A DNA stretch of 64,000 bases from Protopterus annectens. Its lineage: Eukaryota > Chordata > Ceratodontiformes > Protopteridae. The stretch is taken from NCBI RefSeq assembly GCF_019279795.1, contig NC_056725.1:1754748108-1754812107 (forward strand), given 5' to 3'. Both the position numbers and the translations under genes were made by a program. The notes beneath the pieces are model-generated. The model did no database searches and had not been told where the DNA came from. It saw only the letters and a program-made list of their open reading frames with translations. Below, piece by piece: positions 9,831 to 21,828 of this stretch. Each line of letters opens with the position of its first letter. Position 1 is the first letter of the stretch.

Positions 9831-12006
9831 ATGGCAGGTGTAGGAGAGGGCAGTCGCTTCCGAGCACAGAGGTAGGGTGTTGAGGAGTCCAAATATATGA
9901 TTTGGCTCCTAGTCCACGATCATGAGGCTCAACTCATGCAGGGCCAGGTTCTCTGGGGTGCGTACAAGGCAGAGGTGTGGAACCGGTAGGCACATGATCT
10001 CACCAGTGCCACAGGCATACCAAGGACTGGTGAACAGGTCCGTCACCACCATGCGGACCTGAAGAGACAAAAGCAGGACCAACTGAACCGTTGGATCCAG
10101 GAGGCCCTGCAAATGCCCAACGCCCCACTACTGAGTAAGTATCCATGTAATTAAGTATGTAAGAAATTATCCTAGCTGATATTATGGAGATGTATGTTCC
10201 AATATTACCTCATTTATATCACAGCTGCAGGTGTGCGTTCTGTGAATCGGCGAGCCTATGATGATAGGCTGGTGCGGTTGCGCCACCAGGCAGGTTAGTA
10301 ATTATTTTACTGTAATTGTTATAGAATATAAGTGAGACAGCCTGTAAAAGAGTTCAGTGTTGTTACATATTAATAAAGTTCAAACAACACTAGAAGAAAG
10401 ATTCTGCTAGTACTGTATGATTAGATAAGTGATGCAGCCTGTAATCCAGAAATAAAAATTAAACAAGTCTAAAATAGAGATTTTCCACCTGTACTGTAAT
10501 ATCAGATAACTTGCTTCAGCCTGAAAATTACTGGTAAACATGTTAAAGAAGATAGATATGTGTCAAACAAATACATCCCCTTTTAAAATCTGCCATATGA
10601 AAGAAGTGAGTCTGTTGGATTGTTGTAACCAAGTAAGAAATGTTAATAATGCCTAGAATTAAGTATCATCTTGAATTGTAAAAATAAAACAAGTGAGAGT
10701 GTGAGAAAGAGGTATGAATCAACCAAGAAAGCTGTAATAAGTCTTGAATAAAGTGATACTGCAGTCAGTACATAATGAAATGAATGAGACAGCCACAACC
10801 AAAAAGAGTGAAATGTTTGTAATAAAGTACTGAAGCTGGAATGTGTCTGTCCCACAATTTGGATATGTTGCTGTACCCTTGCAATACGGAGATAGTATGG
10901 TTGTATGAAATACTGAACATCCACAGTTGTCTAGAGCCATATAAATCAAATGTAGCAGGATGCTGTACCCGAACACAGCCAGATATGAACGTGTATGAAT
11001 AAAAATGCAATGTATATTAATATAGCAGTAACATTCCCATCACCAACATTCCTAAGGTTACATATAGGAAACTGTACTAAGACCTGTAGGGTATATATAT
11101 CTGCAACTACTAGAAATGTACAGCATATGTATAGGTAGTTGAAGTTGTTAATGAAATATTTCTTCACCCTACCCTATTTTCACAAATAATGCCATTCCAC
11201 ACCAAACTGGGTATGTGTATTCACAATTAATTCCCATGGACATTTGTCCTGTTGGTTCATACATATTTGCATGTACGTTGATGCATGTGCCCTGTTCACA
11301 TATCCAAACTTGATGGCCTGTTGCCATCAATCAACCCTGCATGCTGTTGGATTGTGTACTGTTGTTCAAAATATGCATGTGTTATGCTTGCTGTTCAATG
11401 TTTGGAATTCATGGGTGTTTGGTTAATGGGAATACTGATGCATGCTGTTACAACTAATTTTGAATGGTATTGTTTGTTACTAACCCAAAATGTCATAAAA
11501 TATTGCTAAACATAGGACAACAGGGAAGGCGGGTTCCAGCGGACCCACCTCTCCCACCTCAGCTGGCGAGTGCACCTGGCACTAGTCCCCAGGCCGGAAC
11601 CTCCTCCAGTGGCCCTGTGCCACCTTCGGGTGGAAGTGCTGCAGAGGATGGGGCTCATCCCCCCTCTGCAAGCGTGGCCGGAGGAGAACGTCCACTCACC
11701 CTCCAAAGTGTCCGGTTTGTGGTGCGTAGAGAGATCAGGCATTCTGTGCTTGAACCCCTACGCCAGCTTGAGGCACTGGTGGCGCAACTCACGGGTGTGC
11801 CTGCCCGTCCTAACAGCCCCCAGCACAGCCCCGTTCTGAGCAGTGAAGGCGCAAGTGGCAACTGCCCATGGGTGGGGATCTCAGTTCCACTTTTGCCATC
11901 TGTGGGCTCATGGGCTCGCGATATCCAAACATCCGTCCCCGTCAATTATGTTTCCCCCCGTGTCATACTCCGCCCCTGTATTTGTCTTGTTTGTCTTGTC
12001 TGTTAA
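9831..12006 (+). pseudogene. Three-exon Myb/SANT-like gene of a PIF/Harbinger element (copy 1)
   Basis: Exons read 9831-10134, 10231-10293 and 11516-12006, with GT...AG at both introns (gtaagt and gttagt donors, ctgcag and acatag acceptors). Joining them keeps one frame of about 286 codons. Exon 1 begins MAGVGEGSRF and contains a Myb/SANT-type trihelix segment: acidic EES, W at 'MIWLLVHDHEAQL', then 'GEQVRHHHADLKRQ'. Exon 3 is Pro/Ser-rich, then has a basic helical segment 'RREIRHSVLEPLRQLEALV'. In PIF/Harbinger transposons a Myb-like partner protein binds the element ends and helps bring the transposase into the nucleus. Two in-frame TAG codons lie in exon 1, so this copy is broken. A run resembling an AATAAA signal follows near 12070. 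The nearest related gene is at 14257-16872, but its C-terminus is different. Confidence 0.65.
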
Positions 12007-12410
12007 CCTCCCCTACCTACCTCCCCAAATATACCTACTTCCTGTACCTCACATTCCACTCTCACCTGAAAAAAAAATAAAAAATGGGCACTCTGTTCCC
12101 ACAAAAAAATTACGCCCCATACATAGCTGCCCATTTTGCAGACATGTCAACTGGTAATTACAACTGGCTGTACAACATATTTTGTTGTCCTCACCCCTCT
12201 CTCAGGGGTGGAAGGTTTCAAATTTCACACCAAATTACACACATATGCACAGCTGTTGCTGATAAAGAAATGGGCAGCTATGGGCCTTTCCTACATCCTT
12301 CCTGCAAATCCCAAGCTTGTTTTCCTGCTGCCCTACCCTCTTTGTGCCCCATTTTTCACCACTTTCCTATCTCCCCATTTTCTTTTCTTTAAAAGAAATT
12401 AGAGCGGGTG

Positions 12411-12563
12411 TGAGTGAGAGTAAGCACTTTTAAGCAGTAGTCAACGGGTGTGCGCTTAGCTAAGCATGTGTGTGCGAAGCTAAGCGACAGTGCGCATGCG
12501 CGAGCACCGCGCAAACCAGCGCTAACCCGCTTACAACTGCTTAAAAGTGCCTTAGTCACTCTG
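12411..12563. repeat. Imperfect palindrome with CACTTTTAAGCAGT arms
   Basis: The left arm at 12411-12447 (GAGTGA, TAAG, CACTTTTAAGCAGT) is repeated in inverse at 12534-12563. Weaker pairing continues inward through GCGC-rich words. The 60-90 base centre contains repeated TTAGCTAAGC words. It could form a long cruciform or be a pair of abutting element ends. Confidence 0.65.
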
Positions 12564-12584
12564 AATGACAAGGCCTGTAGTCTG

Positions 12585-12760
12585 CTCAGCAGCAAAATAA
12601 AATTCCTCTGTCAGTCTCGAACCCAGGACCTTGGAAACACTAGTCTGCATGACCTACCACTAAGCCATGACTGATATACAAGAACTTTGTGCTGAAAGCA
12701 ATATATCATGAAATAGTAGGACTGAATGTAAAGGGAATATAGGAAGGCTATTACACAAAG
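12585..12760 (-). repeat. tRNA-headed short repeat, copy 1
   Basis: On the minus strand there is ATGGCTTAGTGGTAGGTCAT and then the B-box GGGTTCGAGAC. The element body on the plus strand (AGCAGCAAAATAA before the module, then GCTGAAAG, ATATCATG and GAATGTAAA after it) is shared with the copy at 13440-13630. The module with its flanks therefore behaves as one repeat family of about 180 bp. Confidence 0.6.
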
Positions 12761-13439
12761 CTTTTCTTGTATCTTTACTGGCAATTCTTGTGGAATTGCA
12801 TTACATTAGTGTGATAAGAGAAACAGCCATGCTAGTAGGTAATAATGTGACAGTAGCACCTTGCAAACCACACACACTATCAGAGCAGGATAAACACCGC
12901 CATATTTGAATAGGTAAGAGGCCAGACCTCGCAACTGTGACTGATTTACAGGGATGTTCCTGATTTGCAAACAAATGTTAACTGTGCCCCACTGACTCCC
13001 TGTGAAATGTACTAACAGTAGGCAGAAAGGTGTGGAATCCCACATAATGGTAACTCTCAATTAGTTAAAGTACACATTACTTGCATGTCAGAAATGGTGT
13101 CGTAATACATATGCTCAAAATACCCCACAGTCACAACTGCAGAATATCTGAAATATATCACGGGTGTATCCCACTGATATGTACCATTCCCTGAGGCAGC
13201 TAAAAATATACACCTGAGAGTATCTGAGGCCTGCAAGTGTCAGAAACTCACAGGCACATCATTCTGTCTGCTGTCACACACTCTGTGAATAGCTGTAGAA
13301 TTGCTTCCACAAGCACACCCTCATGTAGGAGTACAACCCAGAAATATCAAAGGATGTAGCCATCTAATAAAATAAAGACAGTATAGCAGTTTACAAGCAC
13401 TGCATGTGCCTGATATTCATAACTGTTAGTACAAAGTAC

Positions 13440-13630
13440 AAGGCCCCACTACTGCTCAGCAGCAAAATAAGATACCTTTGTAGGTGTCAAACCCCACACC
13501 TTGGCCTTACCAGACTGCATGCAGTACCACCAAACCACACCAAACATATAAGGAATTGCTGCTGAAAGAAGTATATCATGCATTACAAGGAGTGAATGTA
13601 AATGGAAAATAGGAAAGCCATAGCAACACA
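13440..13630 (-). repeat. tRNA-headed short repeat, copy 2
   Basis: Same order of blocks as 12585-12760: CTCAGCAGCAAAATAA, a degraded tRNA-like core (minus-strand GGTTTGGTGGTA and GGGGTTTGACACC), then GCTGAAAGAAGTATATCATG and GGAGTGAATGTAAA. The last block is repeated once more at 13656-13700, so the 3' part is locally duplicated. Confidence 0.55.
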
Positions 13631-14133
13631 TTCCAGTAAAGACACTTAGCAGGCCTTCAAGGAGTGAATGTAAAGGCTAAATAGTGAAGCCATAGAAACA
13701 AATTGCAAGAGGTACTGTTGTAGACCAGTTAATCCACAAGTCCCACAGGAAAGCACATACTCCCATGTAAACAGTATTAGTATTATTAGGTGTCAGTTAA
13801 CATACACACTGATAAGAATGAACTGGAAGAAGCAACAGTCCGGTTTCAGTACAACATGCATTTCAGTGCCTACAACACAGCCTTAGATATGAGAGACATA
13901 CCAAACTTTACACTCACAGAACAGTGTCCACAGCAAACCAGCATGGTCCCCACCTTGAAAAACTGAAAGGGCTATGCCTACCTAACCTAACATTTTATAG
14001 CACTGTCCTGACATCACAGTGAGAACTGCAATTACCACACAGCAGGCTGCATGCAATTAGTAAATGCTGGCTAACAACTGGTGCAGAGGCCATCACATGA
14101 GCATGTGCAGATACCTATAAAAGCAGCATGTAC

Positions 14134-14172
14134 GAGAGAGAGAGAGAGAGAGAGACAGACAGAGAGAGAGAC
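14134..14172. repeat. (GA)n microsatellite
   Basis: GAGAGA repeats with two CAGACA interruptions, just upstream of the first exon of the second Myb-like gene. Confidence 0.9.
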
Positions 14173-14256
14173 CAAACAAAAAATAATAAAAAGAAAAAAA
14201 CATCAAGACAGCAGCAGCAAGCCATCAACAAGCCAGCCAGCAGCAAGCCATCCAAA

Positions 14257-15753
14257 ATGGCAGGCAGAAACAAAGGTAATGTAAAGTACATAATCTAATA
14301 ATCTACATACTGTGAACCCTCCATATGTGTTAGCAGTCTGTATCTATATTTATATGAAGATGTGCATAGGGCAAGGGACATACTGCAACTGTCAGTGAAG
14401 GCTGGACATACATATGTAGTTGAAGGTTGCTAACAGTATGCTGCCGTAGGCCCAGGGCCAATAGCATACTACCTACCTATGACACAATGCACACACACAT
14501 GTACTCATTGCAATACCAACTATGTGAGGTGGAATGAGTGTGCCACTGACTGTGTGCAAGGTCTGTAATGGTGTGATTGCTCAGCATGACTTTGTGTCTG
14601 TCATGGTAGTGTGTCCTTGGTGTGAGGCCAGAGAAAGATGTGTCAGTTATTGGGATACAAACATATTACATTGCCATATGTTGTGCTGTGGTTCCCTGTA
14701 TATGACTGCGGTGTAGGTAGGGGTATGGCCACAAAGACTAGGGTGCATTACCATTGAAATTGTAACTGTGCATTGCATGGGATGACAATATTCCCCATCC
14801 ATTACCTTAATACATACCCCCAGTATGAGGTTGTGCATTGGACCTCAAATAGTGTGCTGAGTGCTGGTGTATACTAGTTTGCTGTAAGGAGTGTGGCAGG
14901 CACACAGCTGTTGGCTGAGCACTGATATGTGGTAATTTACATGTGTATCCCCTGATAGACAGACAGATGCTATATATGGCAATTCAGTGATATCAGTACA
15001 GTACAGTATTATGTGTGCCATGTTACTTGCTCACATATTTTCCTTTTCCTTCCAGGGCGATGGTACATCAGCACAACCCCTATGATTCGGCAGCAGAGGA
15101 TGAGGAGATACACCAGAGCCTGGTGCAGGATTTTTCAATACTCTTTTCCCGGACCAGTCAGAACCAGCAGGAGAGGGCTGCACTGTGGCAAGACCTTGTC
15201 CGTCGGGTAAATGACATAGGCATGCATAACCAGACATATGGGCAGGTACGCCATCACTGCAGTGATTTAATTAGAAATGTCCATCAGCGCGAGTCTGATA
15301 TCCGCAGGCAACAGCTTGCCACAGGTGGTGGGGCACCTATACACCCCCCCTCACCAGACTGGAGGAGCTCCTCCTAAGTGTTGTGGCTCCAGCCCAACAA
15401 CAACAACATCCACAGACGTGTGTAATGATGAAGGCTGGAGCCACCCATCATGTGGACATGGAGTGTGCAGGTAACATGCCATATCTGTAGTTGACTGTTC
15501 TCTGCACTGGTAGTTTATGCATGTGTGAGATGTGTACTGTGTTTGTAGGTGTTATCCTGGACATTATTGTGCAAGATTTATATTCTCAATATCAGCAGTA
15601 CACCTGTGAAAGCCAACTGTTGTACTACTATACTGTATCATACTCACAGTATCAATGGCACAGTTGTGCCCACTGACAATAACTGTCTTATTTGTGCAGG
15701 TCCCTCTGGAGTAACAGCCAATCCATGCTGGTGAGTGTGTAATAACAATACAT

Positions 15754-15797
<44 letters not shown>

Positions 15798-16872
15798 CCT
15801 CAAACAGTATTGTTATGTGTTGGACTGCAGGTGTGTTTGTATCTCATGTACTGAGGAGTGTGCATGTGCCCATATGCGCATGTGCCCATGTGTGCATGTG
15901 CATGTGCATCTGTGGTAACATTGTGTACACAATGTAAACTGTGTTTCCTGTCTTCCTCTCACAGGTTCTGGTGTTGCTCTGGTGGTGTGCAGCAGGGAAC
16001 CTGAAGCCACTGCTGGGGATAGTGATAATGATGATACATGTGTAATGGTACAGGGAGGTGTGTCAGGGTCTGTTGTTGGTCAGCCAATCGACAGTACACA
16101 GCAGTCAACCCCATCAATGCGCACAGTCATCCTGCCGATACATCCATTGTCACCAATGTCCTTAGCTGAGGGACAGCATACAGTGGTCATTGACCAGGGT
16201 AATGTGGTGTCAGTGGCACATGCATCCCCTCACAGCAGCCATGGCCAGAGTCCTGACAAGGTACCACACAGGAAGATGTCCAGAGGTTCTCGTGGGAGCA
16301 TCCGTGGTCGTACTGCCCCTGTCAGACATGCCCACAGAGGTCTTTCAACCTCAGCTATGTTCCGGGCTGTAATGCAGGCACAGGCACGTATGGAACAGTA
16401 CACCAGACAGGGTCTGAGGGACCTTAGAGCACATCGCACTGCTATGAATGACACTATGCGTGATGTTGCGGCTGCCATCCGTACTGTCGGCGAGGTCATT
16501 GACAGACGTTGGGGGGACACATTAGATCTGTTCCACAACTACATGTCCATGAGCCAGGGCAATGCAGGATGGCTGAGGCGTCGACGTGGACGTATGCCAG
16601 CAACATCAGCAGCTGGCAGTCGTTGCGGACGACAACAAACCCGCAGCCGCTCCCATAGTGCCAGTATCAGCCCCAGCAATGCTAGGTCTGTGCTGTCATC
16701 AGACCGCCCTAGGAGACCACATGCACGTGGCTTTGGACAGTCCCAGCAGGGACATGTGTCCAGTCATCAACCAACTGCTTCTGATGACAGTACCCAGTCT
16801 GGCTTAGAACCTGATACTGTACGTAGCACCCCTACCAGGCACAGGTACCATGTCCGTGGCCAGAGACAGTGA
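14257..16872 (+). pseudogene. Multi-exon Myb/SANT-like gene of a PIF/Harbinger element (copy 2)
   Basis: A short first exon (14257-14275, MAGRNK, gtaatg donor) resembles the start of the gene at 9831. The next exon (15056-15470; ttccag acceptor, gtaaca donor) carries the DNA-binding segment: EDEEIHQSLVQDF, W in 'ERAALWQDLVRRVN', then 'YGQVRHHCSDLIRNV'. This is typical of Myb/SANT-like Harbinger partner proteins. A 31-base exon at 15700-15730 is tentative. The last exon (15965-16872) is open for about 300 codons. It is Ser/Arg-rich, with a helical stretch starting 'MFRAVMQAQARMEQY' and a basic C-terminus, suggesting DNA or protein binding. The frame is not continuous from exon 1 into the Myb segment or across the small exon, so this copy is probably broken. 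Its C-terminal region is unlike that of the 9831 gene, so the two are not simple duplicates. Confidence 0.6.
15747..15795. repeat. (AAT)n microsatellite
   Basis: Sixteen or so AAT trinucleotides, lying in the putative last intron of the Myb-like gene at 14257-16872. Confidence 0.95.
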
Positions 16873-17041
16873 TCTGTATGACCTGTCAGGTACAGTCTGT
16901 GGCTGTCCACAAACACCCGTATATGGCAGCCATAAGGTGGAACTGTGTGCATGCATACACACGTGCATAATGCTAACAACTAGGGCTAACACATACACAC
17001 ACTGCATCAACATTGCCCCATGTTGTACTGTTGTCCCTCAC

Positions 17042-17103
<62 letters not shown>
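17042..17103. repeat. (CA)n microsatellite
   Basis: About 31 uninterrupted CA dinucleotides. Threonine/histidine-rich frames across it are not genes. Confidence 0.95.
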
Positions 17104-17106
<3 letters not shown>

Positions 17107-17521
17107 GATTGGATGCATCAGTGGCAGACTCAGGCATACCAAGTACACACCCTGTGCATATGATGAAACTGTGCCACCTCGTGCAATGTCACATTGATGC
17201 AGGAACAGGATAGCATGGTGCTGATGCACAGGGTGACTACATAGAACTGTAGTAATATTATCATGTTTCACTTGAAAGAAAGTTACTGTTTGTCGTTTTT
17301 GCATTTAAGTTACCTGTAACACATTGCATTTAATTTACCTGGCACTTGCTCACTAAAGAAATTATACAAGTCAGCACTAAAATATTAAAAGCACAACACC
17401 CTCACAAACTCCCCTTGAGTACCTCGTTCCCCATTGGCCCTTTTTTCAATTATAAAGGAATTCCCAATATCATTCTAGCATGTCCAAAGGTCAGTTGTAA
17501 ATCTCCTCTCCAGTCCAGCTG

Positions 17522-17721
17522 GTGAATCTGGGAATCTTGAGGCAATGTTACAACTGCCTCATGTACACAGACAACCCTCTCCTCCTCCCAACAAATTCCA
17601 ACACATGTGAGAGATGCAACCATATAGCCATACTGGAGGCTAAGCTCTCTCAACTCAATATTGGCGAAACCAGTCAGGAGGAGAAGGAAACCACACTCGC
17701 TACAATTCCAGTCTCACATAG
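17522..17721 (+). pseudogene. CR1 ORF1, N-terminal part with zinc-finger-like cysteines
   Basis: Opens NLGILRQCYNCLMYTDNP and continues to NTCERCN, giving a C-x2-C ... C-x2-C set like the zinc-binding N-terminus of CR1 ORF1 proteins, which act as nucleic-acid chaperones. No ATG is kept at the expected place (the related copy at 49605-53456 has ATG there). The frame stops at the Penelope insertion, after residues matching PVSHR of other copies. Confidence 0.75.
17709..17721. repeat. Left target-site duplication of the Penelope insertion
   Basis: CAGTCTCACATAG here is repeated exactly at 25523-25535. CR1 ORF1 sequence is continuous if one copy and everything between is removed, so these 13 bases are the target duplication. 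Confidence 0.9.
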
Positions 17722-17831
17722 AAAGAAAACCAAAACCAGTGCCAGAAGGGCTGAACTCTAATGAATATCCAAGGAATGCCAGGAACTGGTACAAAAGAAT
17801 TTATTTTAACGAAGGTACAATCCACATGTAA

Positions 17832-17862
17832 CACGTTTTCGTCCACACTGTGACTTCTTCAG
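17832..17862 (-). ncRNA. Hammerhead-core-like motif in Penelope pseudo-LTR (copy 1)
   Basis: Minus strand: CTGAAGA, then AGTC...GGAC able to pair as stem II, then GAAAACGTG. CUGANGA-stem II-GAAA is the hammerhead core, and Penelope-like pseudo-LTRs are known to carry such ribozymes. I could not find a convincing stem I, so activity is not claimed. Confidence 0.45.
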
Positions 17863-18171
17863 ATAAAACACAAAATGTAGTGAAGGTCTTATATACTAAG
17901 TAAATCAATTAATCATTCAATCAGTGGATCAATCATTCAATAAGCATATATAATGACATTTCCAAGTTTAAAAACATAGCATAAAACCACTGAATGGTCA
18001 TAAAAGTGTGGTATCAAGATAAATACATACAATACACAAAATATATAAAATATGTTAAGAACTTTTTTGTCAAAAATAAATTTTTAATTTGATATGTATG
18101 TATAAACCTCATAATAAAAAACTAATAATGTTTATCGTATGCAATATTCTAAAAATATATTAAAAATATAT

Positions 18172-18741
18172 TTATATGCTACATGCCTTTAGCTTAAGTA
18201 AAGGCATAATAGAGGTGTAATCATTGAGACCTGGTTCCCTATAAGACTCAAGCAAAATTTGCCAATAAGTTTCTTGATATTCTAAACGGGTTTCCCATGG
18301 TCCACCCCTGTGATCCTTAAATACTGTTTCTATAACTAGAAACTGAAACTTGGCAGTAGGGCAAGTGTTGAGGTGTCTGAAAAGGGCATTTTTAGAATTA
18401 GCCTTTTGCATCTCATATACATGTTCGTAAATTCTCCTTTTAAGTGTGCGTTCAGTTTTGCCCACATAGAATGCGGGGCACACCAAACAGACAGCCAAAT
18501 ACACTACCCCCTGTGTATTACAATTAGAATACCTAGTAGATCGAATATATTTGTTTCTAGCTGATAGAAAAAATACGTCACTATGTAAGATGTATTGACA
18601 CTGATTACAAGAACCGCATCTGTATGTGCCCGGTCTTTTGTTAGATTTATAACGTGTCTGAGATCGTTGTTCTAACAAATTCTTCATATTTCTACCCCGT
18701 TTAAAAACTATACCCACATTCTTGTTTTTAAGTTTTTCCAA
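18172..18741 (-). pseudogene. Penelope-like endonuclease region (GIY-YIG), minus copy
   Basis: The C-terminal part of the element's protein. It starts with a zinc-binding-like CGSCNQC motif, then has the GIY-YIG nuclease core: GVVYLAVC (the GIY-like strand), FYVGKTERTLKRR (the YIG-like strand with catalytic Arg candidates) and an EH pair in IYEHVYEM. This nuclease nicks the target for priming. It follows the reverse transcriptase region (18757-20683) in the same orientation. Confidence 0.8.
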
Positions 18742-18756
18742 ATCAGTAATTTCTCT

Positions 18757-20683
18757 CTAGTTTTCCCATTCGTTCTTGATGATATTTCTAAGACTTCCTG
18801 AATTTACACTATATTCAGTTATGAAGGCCTTGTTAAGGACAGTTGGAACTACAATGTTGTCATTGGTTTCCCAATGGCCTCCAGTACTCAAAATAGGTTT
18901 ATATTTTGTTGTTCTATTCTGTGAAACTTCTTCTCTAATATGAGAAAGCAGATCATATGGATAGTCTCTATCTAAGAACATTTGAATAAGTTTGTCACAT
19001 TCTAAAGAATAATCTGCATCATCAGAATACGGGACAATCTAACTAGTTGTCCCTTAACAATGCCCTTCTTTTGGTGCAACGGATGACTGCTATGGAAATG
19101 TATGTAGCTATTAGAAAAAGTTGGTTTTCTGTAAATATTGGATCTGAATATACCTGTTTCAATATCAAGGGAAACATCAAGGTATTCAACTCTGTGCTCC
19201 TGTATGTGATGAGTAAAAGTAAGAAATGAGGTGGTGTTAGCTAAATACTCCATAAAGGAATCAATGGCTTCCACTGGGCCAGTCCAAAAAATGCAGATGT
19301 CATCCAAGAATCTGAAGTAGGCATTCCAGTGTTCACTAAAGACACTGTTAAAAACAAATTTCTTTTCCCACACAGAAAGGATAATATCTGCATATGTGGG
19401 GGCACAATTGGCCCCCATGGCGACTCCTGTGGTCTGTTGAAAATATTGACCTGAAAAATATATAAAATTATTTTTCAAAACTAACTCCATGAGATGCAGT
19501 GTAAAAGTAATATCATTAACATTGGCATTGGGGCCCATGGCTAAGGCTTCCTCCAACCAAGCCAGACCAATGTCGTGCGGAATGACAGAAAATAAATCCA
19601 CTACATCTATGGTCAAAAACTTAAGGTTTTGAACTAATAATTCAGGAGTAACATTTTTCAGGAATTGCCAGGAGTCTTTAAGTAAATGGCTGGCCCTGGG
19701 CCAAAGCTCTTTAAATCTCCAATCGAGAAACTTGGAAAGGGGTGAAATTTTGGAGCCCTGTGATGCAACAATAGGCCTGAGGGGGGGATTGTGAATATCC
19801 TTATGTACCTTGGGTACCCCAAAAATGGATGGTACCCTAGGGTATAGGTTATTCAAAAAAGTATAAGTACCCAAATCAATGACCTCTAGATCCAAGTAAC
19901 GCTTGAGAACTAGATTAATGTTCATAAAGCAATGTTAATCTCATTGAGAGAAACAGTGGAGTATCTGGAATCGTTTGTTAATAGGGCTGACATTTTGCCA
20001 TCATATAAAATCCTATCCATGATAGCAGTGCCACCCCCCTTGTCCGGTTCCATAACTCTGATATTAGGATTACGTGCCAAGTCATATAGCAATGTGCTTT
20101 CTGGGGCGGTCAAATTAGCTCGATATCCACCTGTTTTAAAATGATTCCTAATATTCATTTCCAGCCTGTTCTCCAAGTTTTTAAGCTGGGGATGTAAAGG
20201 TGGATTGTATGTACTAGGCCTCTTAGGAATATTAGAAAAATCAGAATTATCTGTCCCCAACAGTTGTTCTAAGTTTAGTTTTCTAATAAAAAGCTTTAAG
20301 TCCATAATAACCTTGGTGACATTACTGTTTCTCCGGGGTATATACTTAAACCCCTTGGTAAAAAGATCAAAATGGGTACCCGTAATCTCTAAGTTACTAT
20401 AGTTGCAAATAGAATACCCATCTCTACTAAAAACATGTCTGTTTTCATCATGACATATCAATAGGGTAGTTATATCTCTTCTTGCCAAAATTGGGTTTGA
20501 TACTGATTCATGTTCCTGTAATGACCCCCCCTCCCCCTCTCCCCCTCCCCTTCCCTCGATGAGGGTGATAAACAGGCGAAAAATGGTCTTCATTGTTAGA
20601 ATTACGTTGATTACGTATTCTCTCTGATCTCCTGGGTAAAGCATCAGAATCACTGTTCTGTGCTCTATTCTCAGTAAATTCAT
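18757..20683 (-). pseudogene. Penelope-like reverse transcriptase, minus copy
   Basis: Contains the Penelope-type RT blocks in order: FGVPKVHKD and RPIVASQGS (fingers), FLTIDVVDLFSVIPH (motif A Asp), GVAMGANCAPTYADI (motif B), FRFLDDICIFW (motif C, DD) and EYLDVSL. These differ from LINE and LTR-type RTs and are closest to the telomerase-like Penelope group. The copy is broken by a small number of frame interruptions; the matching plus-strand copy at 22707-24443 is open throughout. Confidence 0.85.
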
Positions 20684-21740
20684 CTGGTTCCCCGCCTAAT
20701 TCCGTATGAGTAACCACAGAGGAACGCTGATGAAACTGTCTGTTATGGTTAGGAGGCATAGGGTACTGACTGCCTTCTCGATATTCATTAATGTCCCTGT
20801 GTAGTTTCTTATACTTCCTGTTCAAAATGTCATTGCATCTGTTATTAACCTTTTTCCTTATATCATAATATTTCTGCTTATTTGCCCCGACATTAAATAA
20901 AACATCATTAACAATACACTGGTTAATAGACTCTACATCATGATTTAACAAAGCAATGTTTCTATTGTTTTGATGTATAATGGCCTGGACAATCTCCAGC
21001 CCGCATTTATCAAAGGCATTTATTAAGTCAGAATGAAACTCAGATCCAGCTACTACATTATTAGGGTATTTATATACCCGTAAGCCCTTGGGGACAATGC
21101 GCTTGGAAAAACATTCAGTAAGGTACAAATTGTCCAAAACCAAACCCTTGTACCTGTAAAGTGTCGTTTCCAGCGCTGCCATACTGTCCCCAAAGGTTCT
21201 GTTATTACCGGTGGCCTGGAATTGATCATTGCCAAAGTCAAAAGATGGTGCTGCTTTGAACCAAGAGTCAAAACTAGAAGGTGGCGTAGAAACAGCCGGT
21301 AGTTGTTCCGGTGAGGAGGAGGACCTAGGCTGGTCCGGACGCAAAGCTTGAGGCGTTCTACGAAAGTCTGTGAAACGCACTTCAGTGTCTTGATTAACAG
21401 AAGATTGCATGCCGTGAGCAGATGAATATCCAACCCCGGTGTGAGGGTCGAGTGCATGTTCCATAGGTCTAGGAACATGATGGGAACCTGCCAAGGCCGT
21501 TTGAATTCCCTTACCCAAGGGAAGAAGTATATCGATCAGCTGACTGAGTTGACCAGTCAGCTTCCGCATTTCTCCTAGTTCGAGCCGAACGGAAGAGTCT
21601 TGGATATCGGCAGCTCTGACTCCTTCCATAGAGGCTTCCATATAGAAACAACCACAAAAAGAAGCCGAAACACTGGTAACCAAACAAACAAAGAAAACCA
21701 AAACCAGTGCCAGGAGGGCTGAACTCCAATGAATATCCAA
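20508..21740 (-). pseudogene. Penelope-like N-terminal region, minus copy
   Basis: An open frame of about 410 codons that begins inside the pseudo-LTR. It has a hydrophobic stretch encoded by terminal-repeat sequence, then MEASMEGVRAAD, a Ser/Pro-rich middle and an Arg/Gly-rich end (RGKGRGRGGGG). It precedes the reverse transcriptase. No known domain is recognisable. The basic, low-complexity composition suggests RNA binding, which is inference. Confidence 0.6.
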
Positions 21741-21799
21741 GGAATGCCAGGAACTGGTATAAAAGAATTTATTTTAACGAAGGTACAATCCACATGTAA

Positions 21800-21828
21800 C
21801 ACGTTTTCGTCCACACTGACTTCTTCAG
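21800..21828 (-). ncRNA. Hammerhead-core-like motif in Penelope pseudo-LTR (copy 2)
   Basis: Same motif as at 17832-17862, with the stem II loop two bases shorter (CTGAAGA, AGTC...GGAC, GAAAACGTG on the minus strand). Variation falls in the loop while the core bases are kept. Confidence 0.4.
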
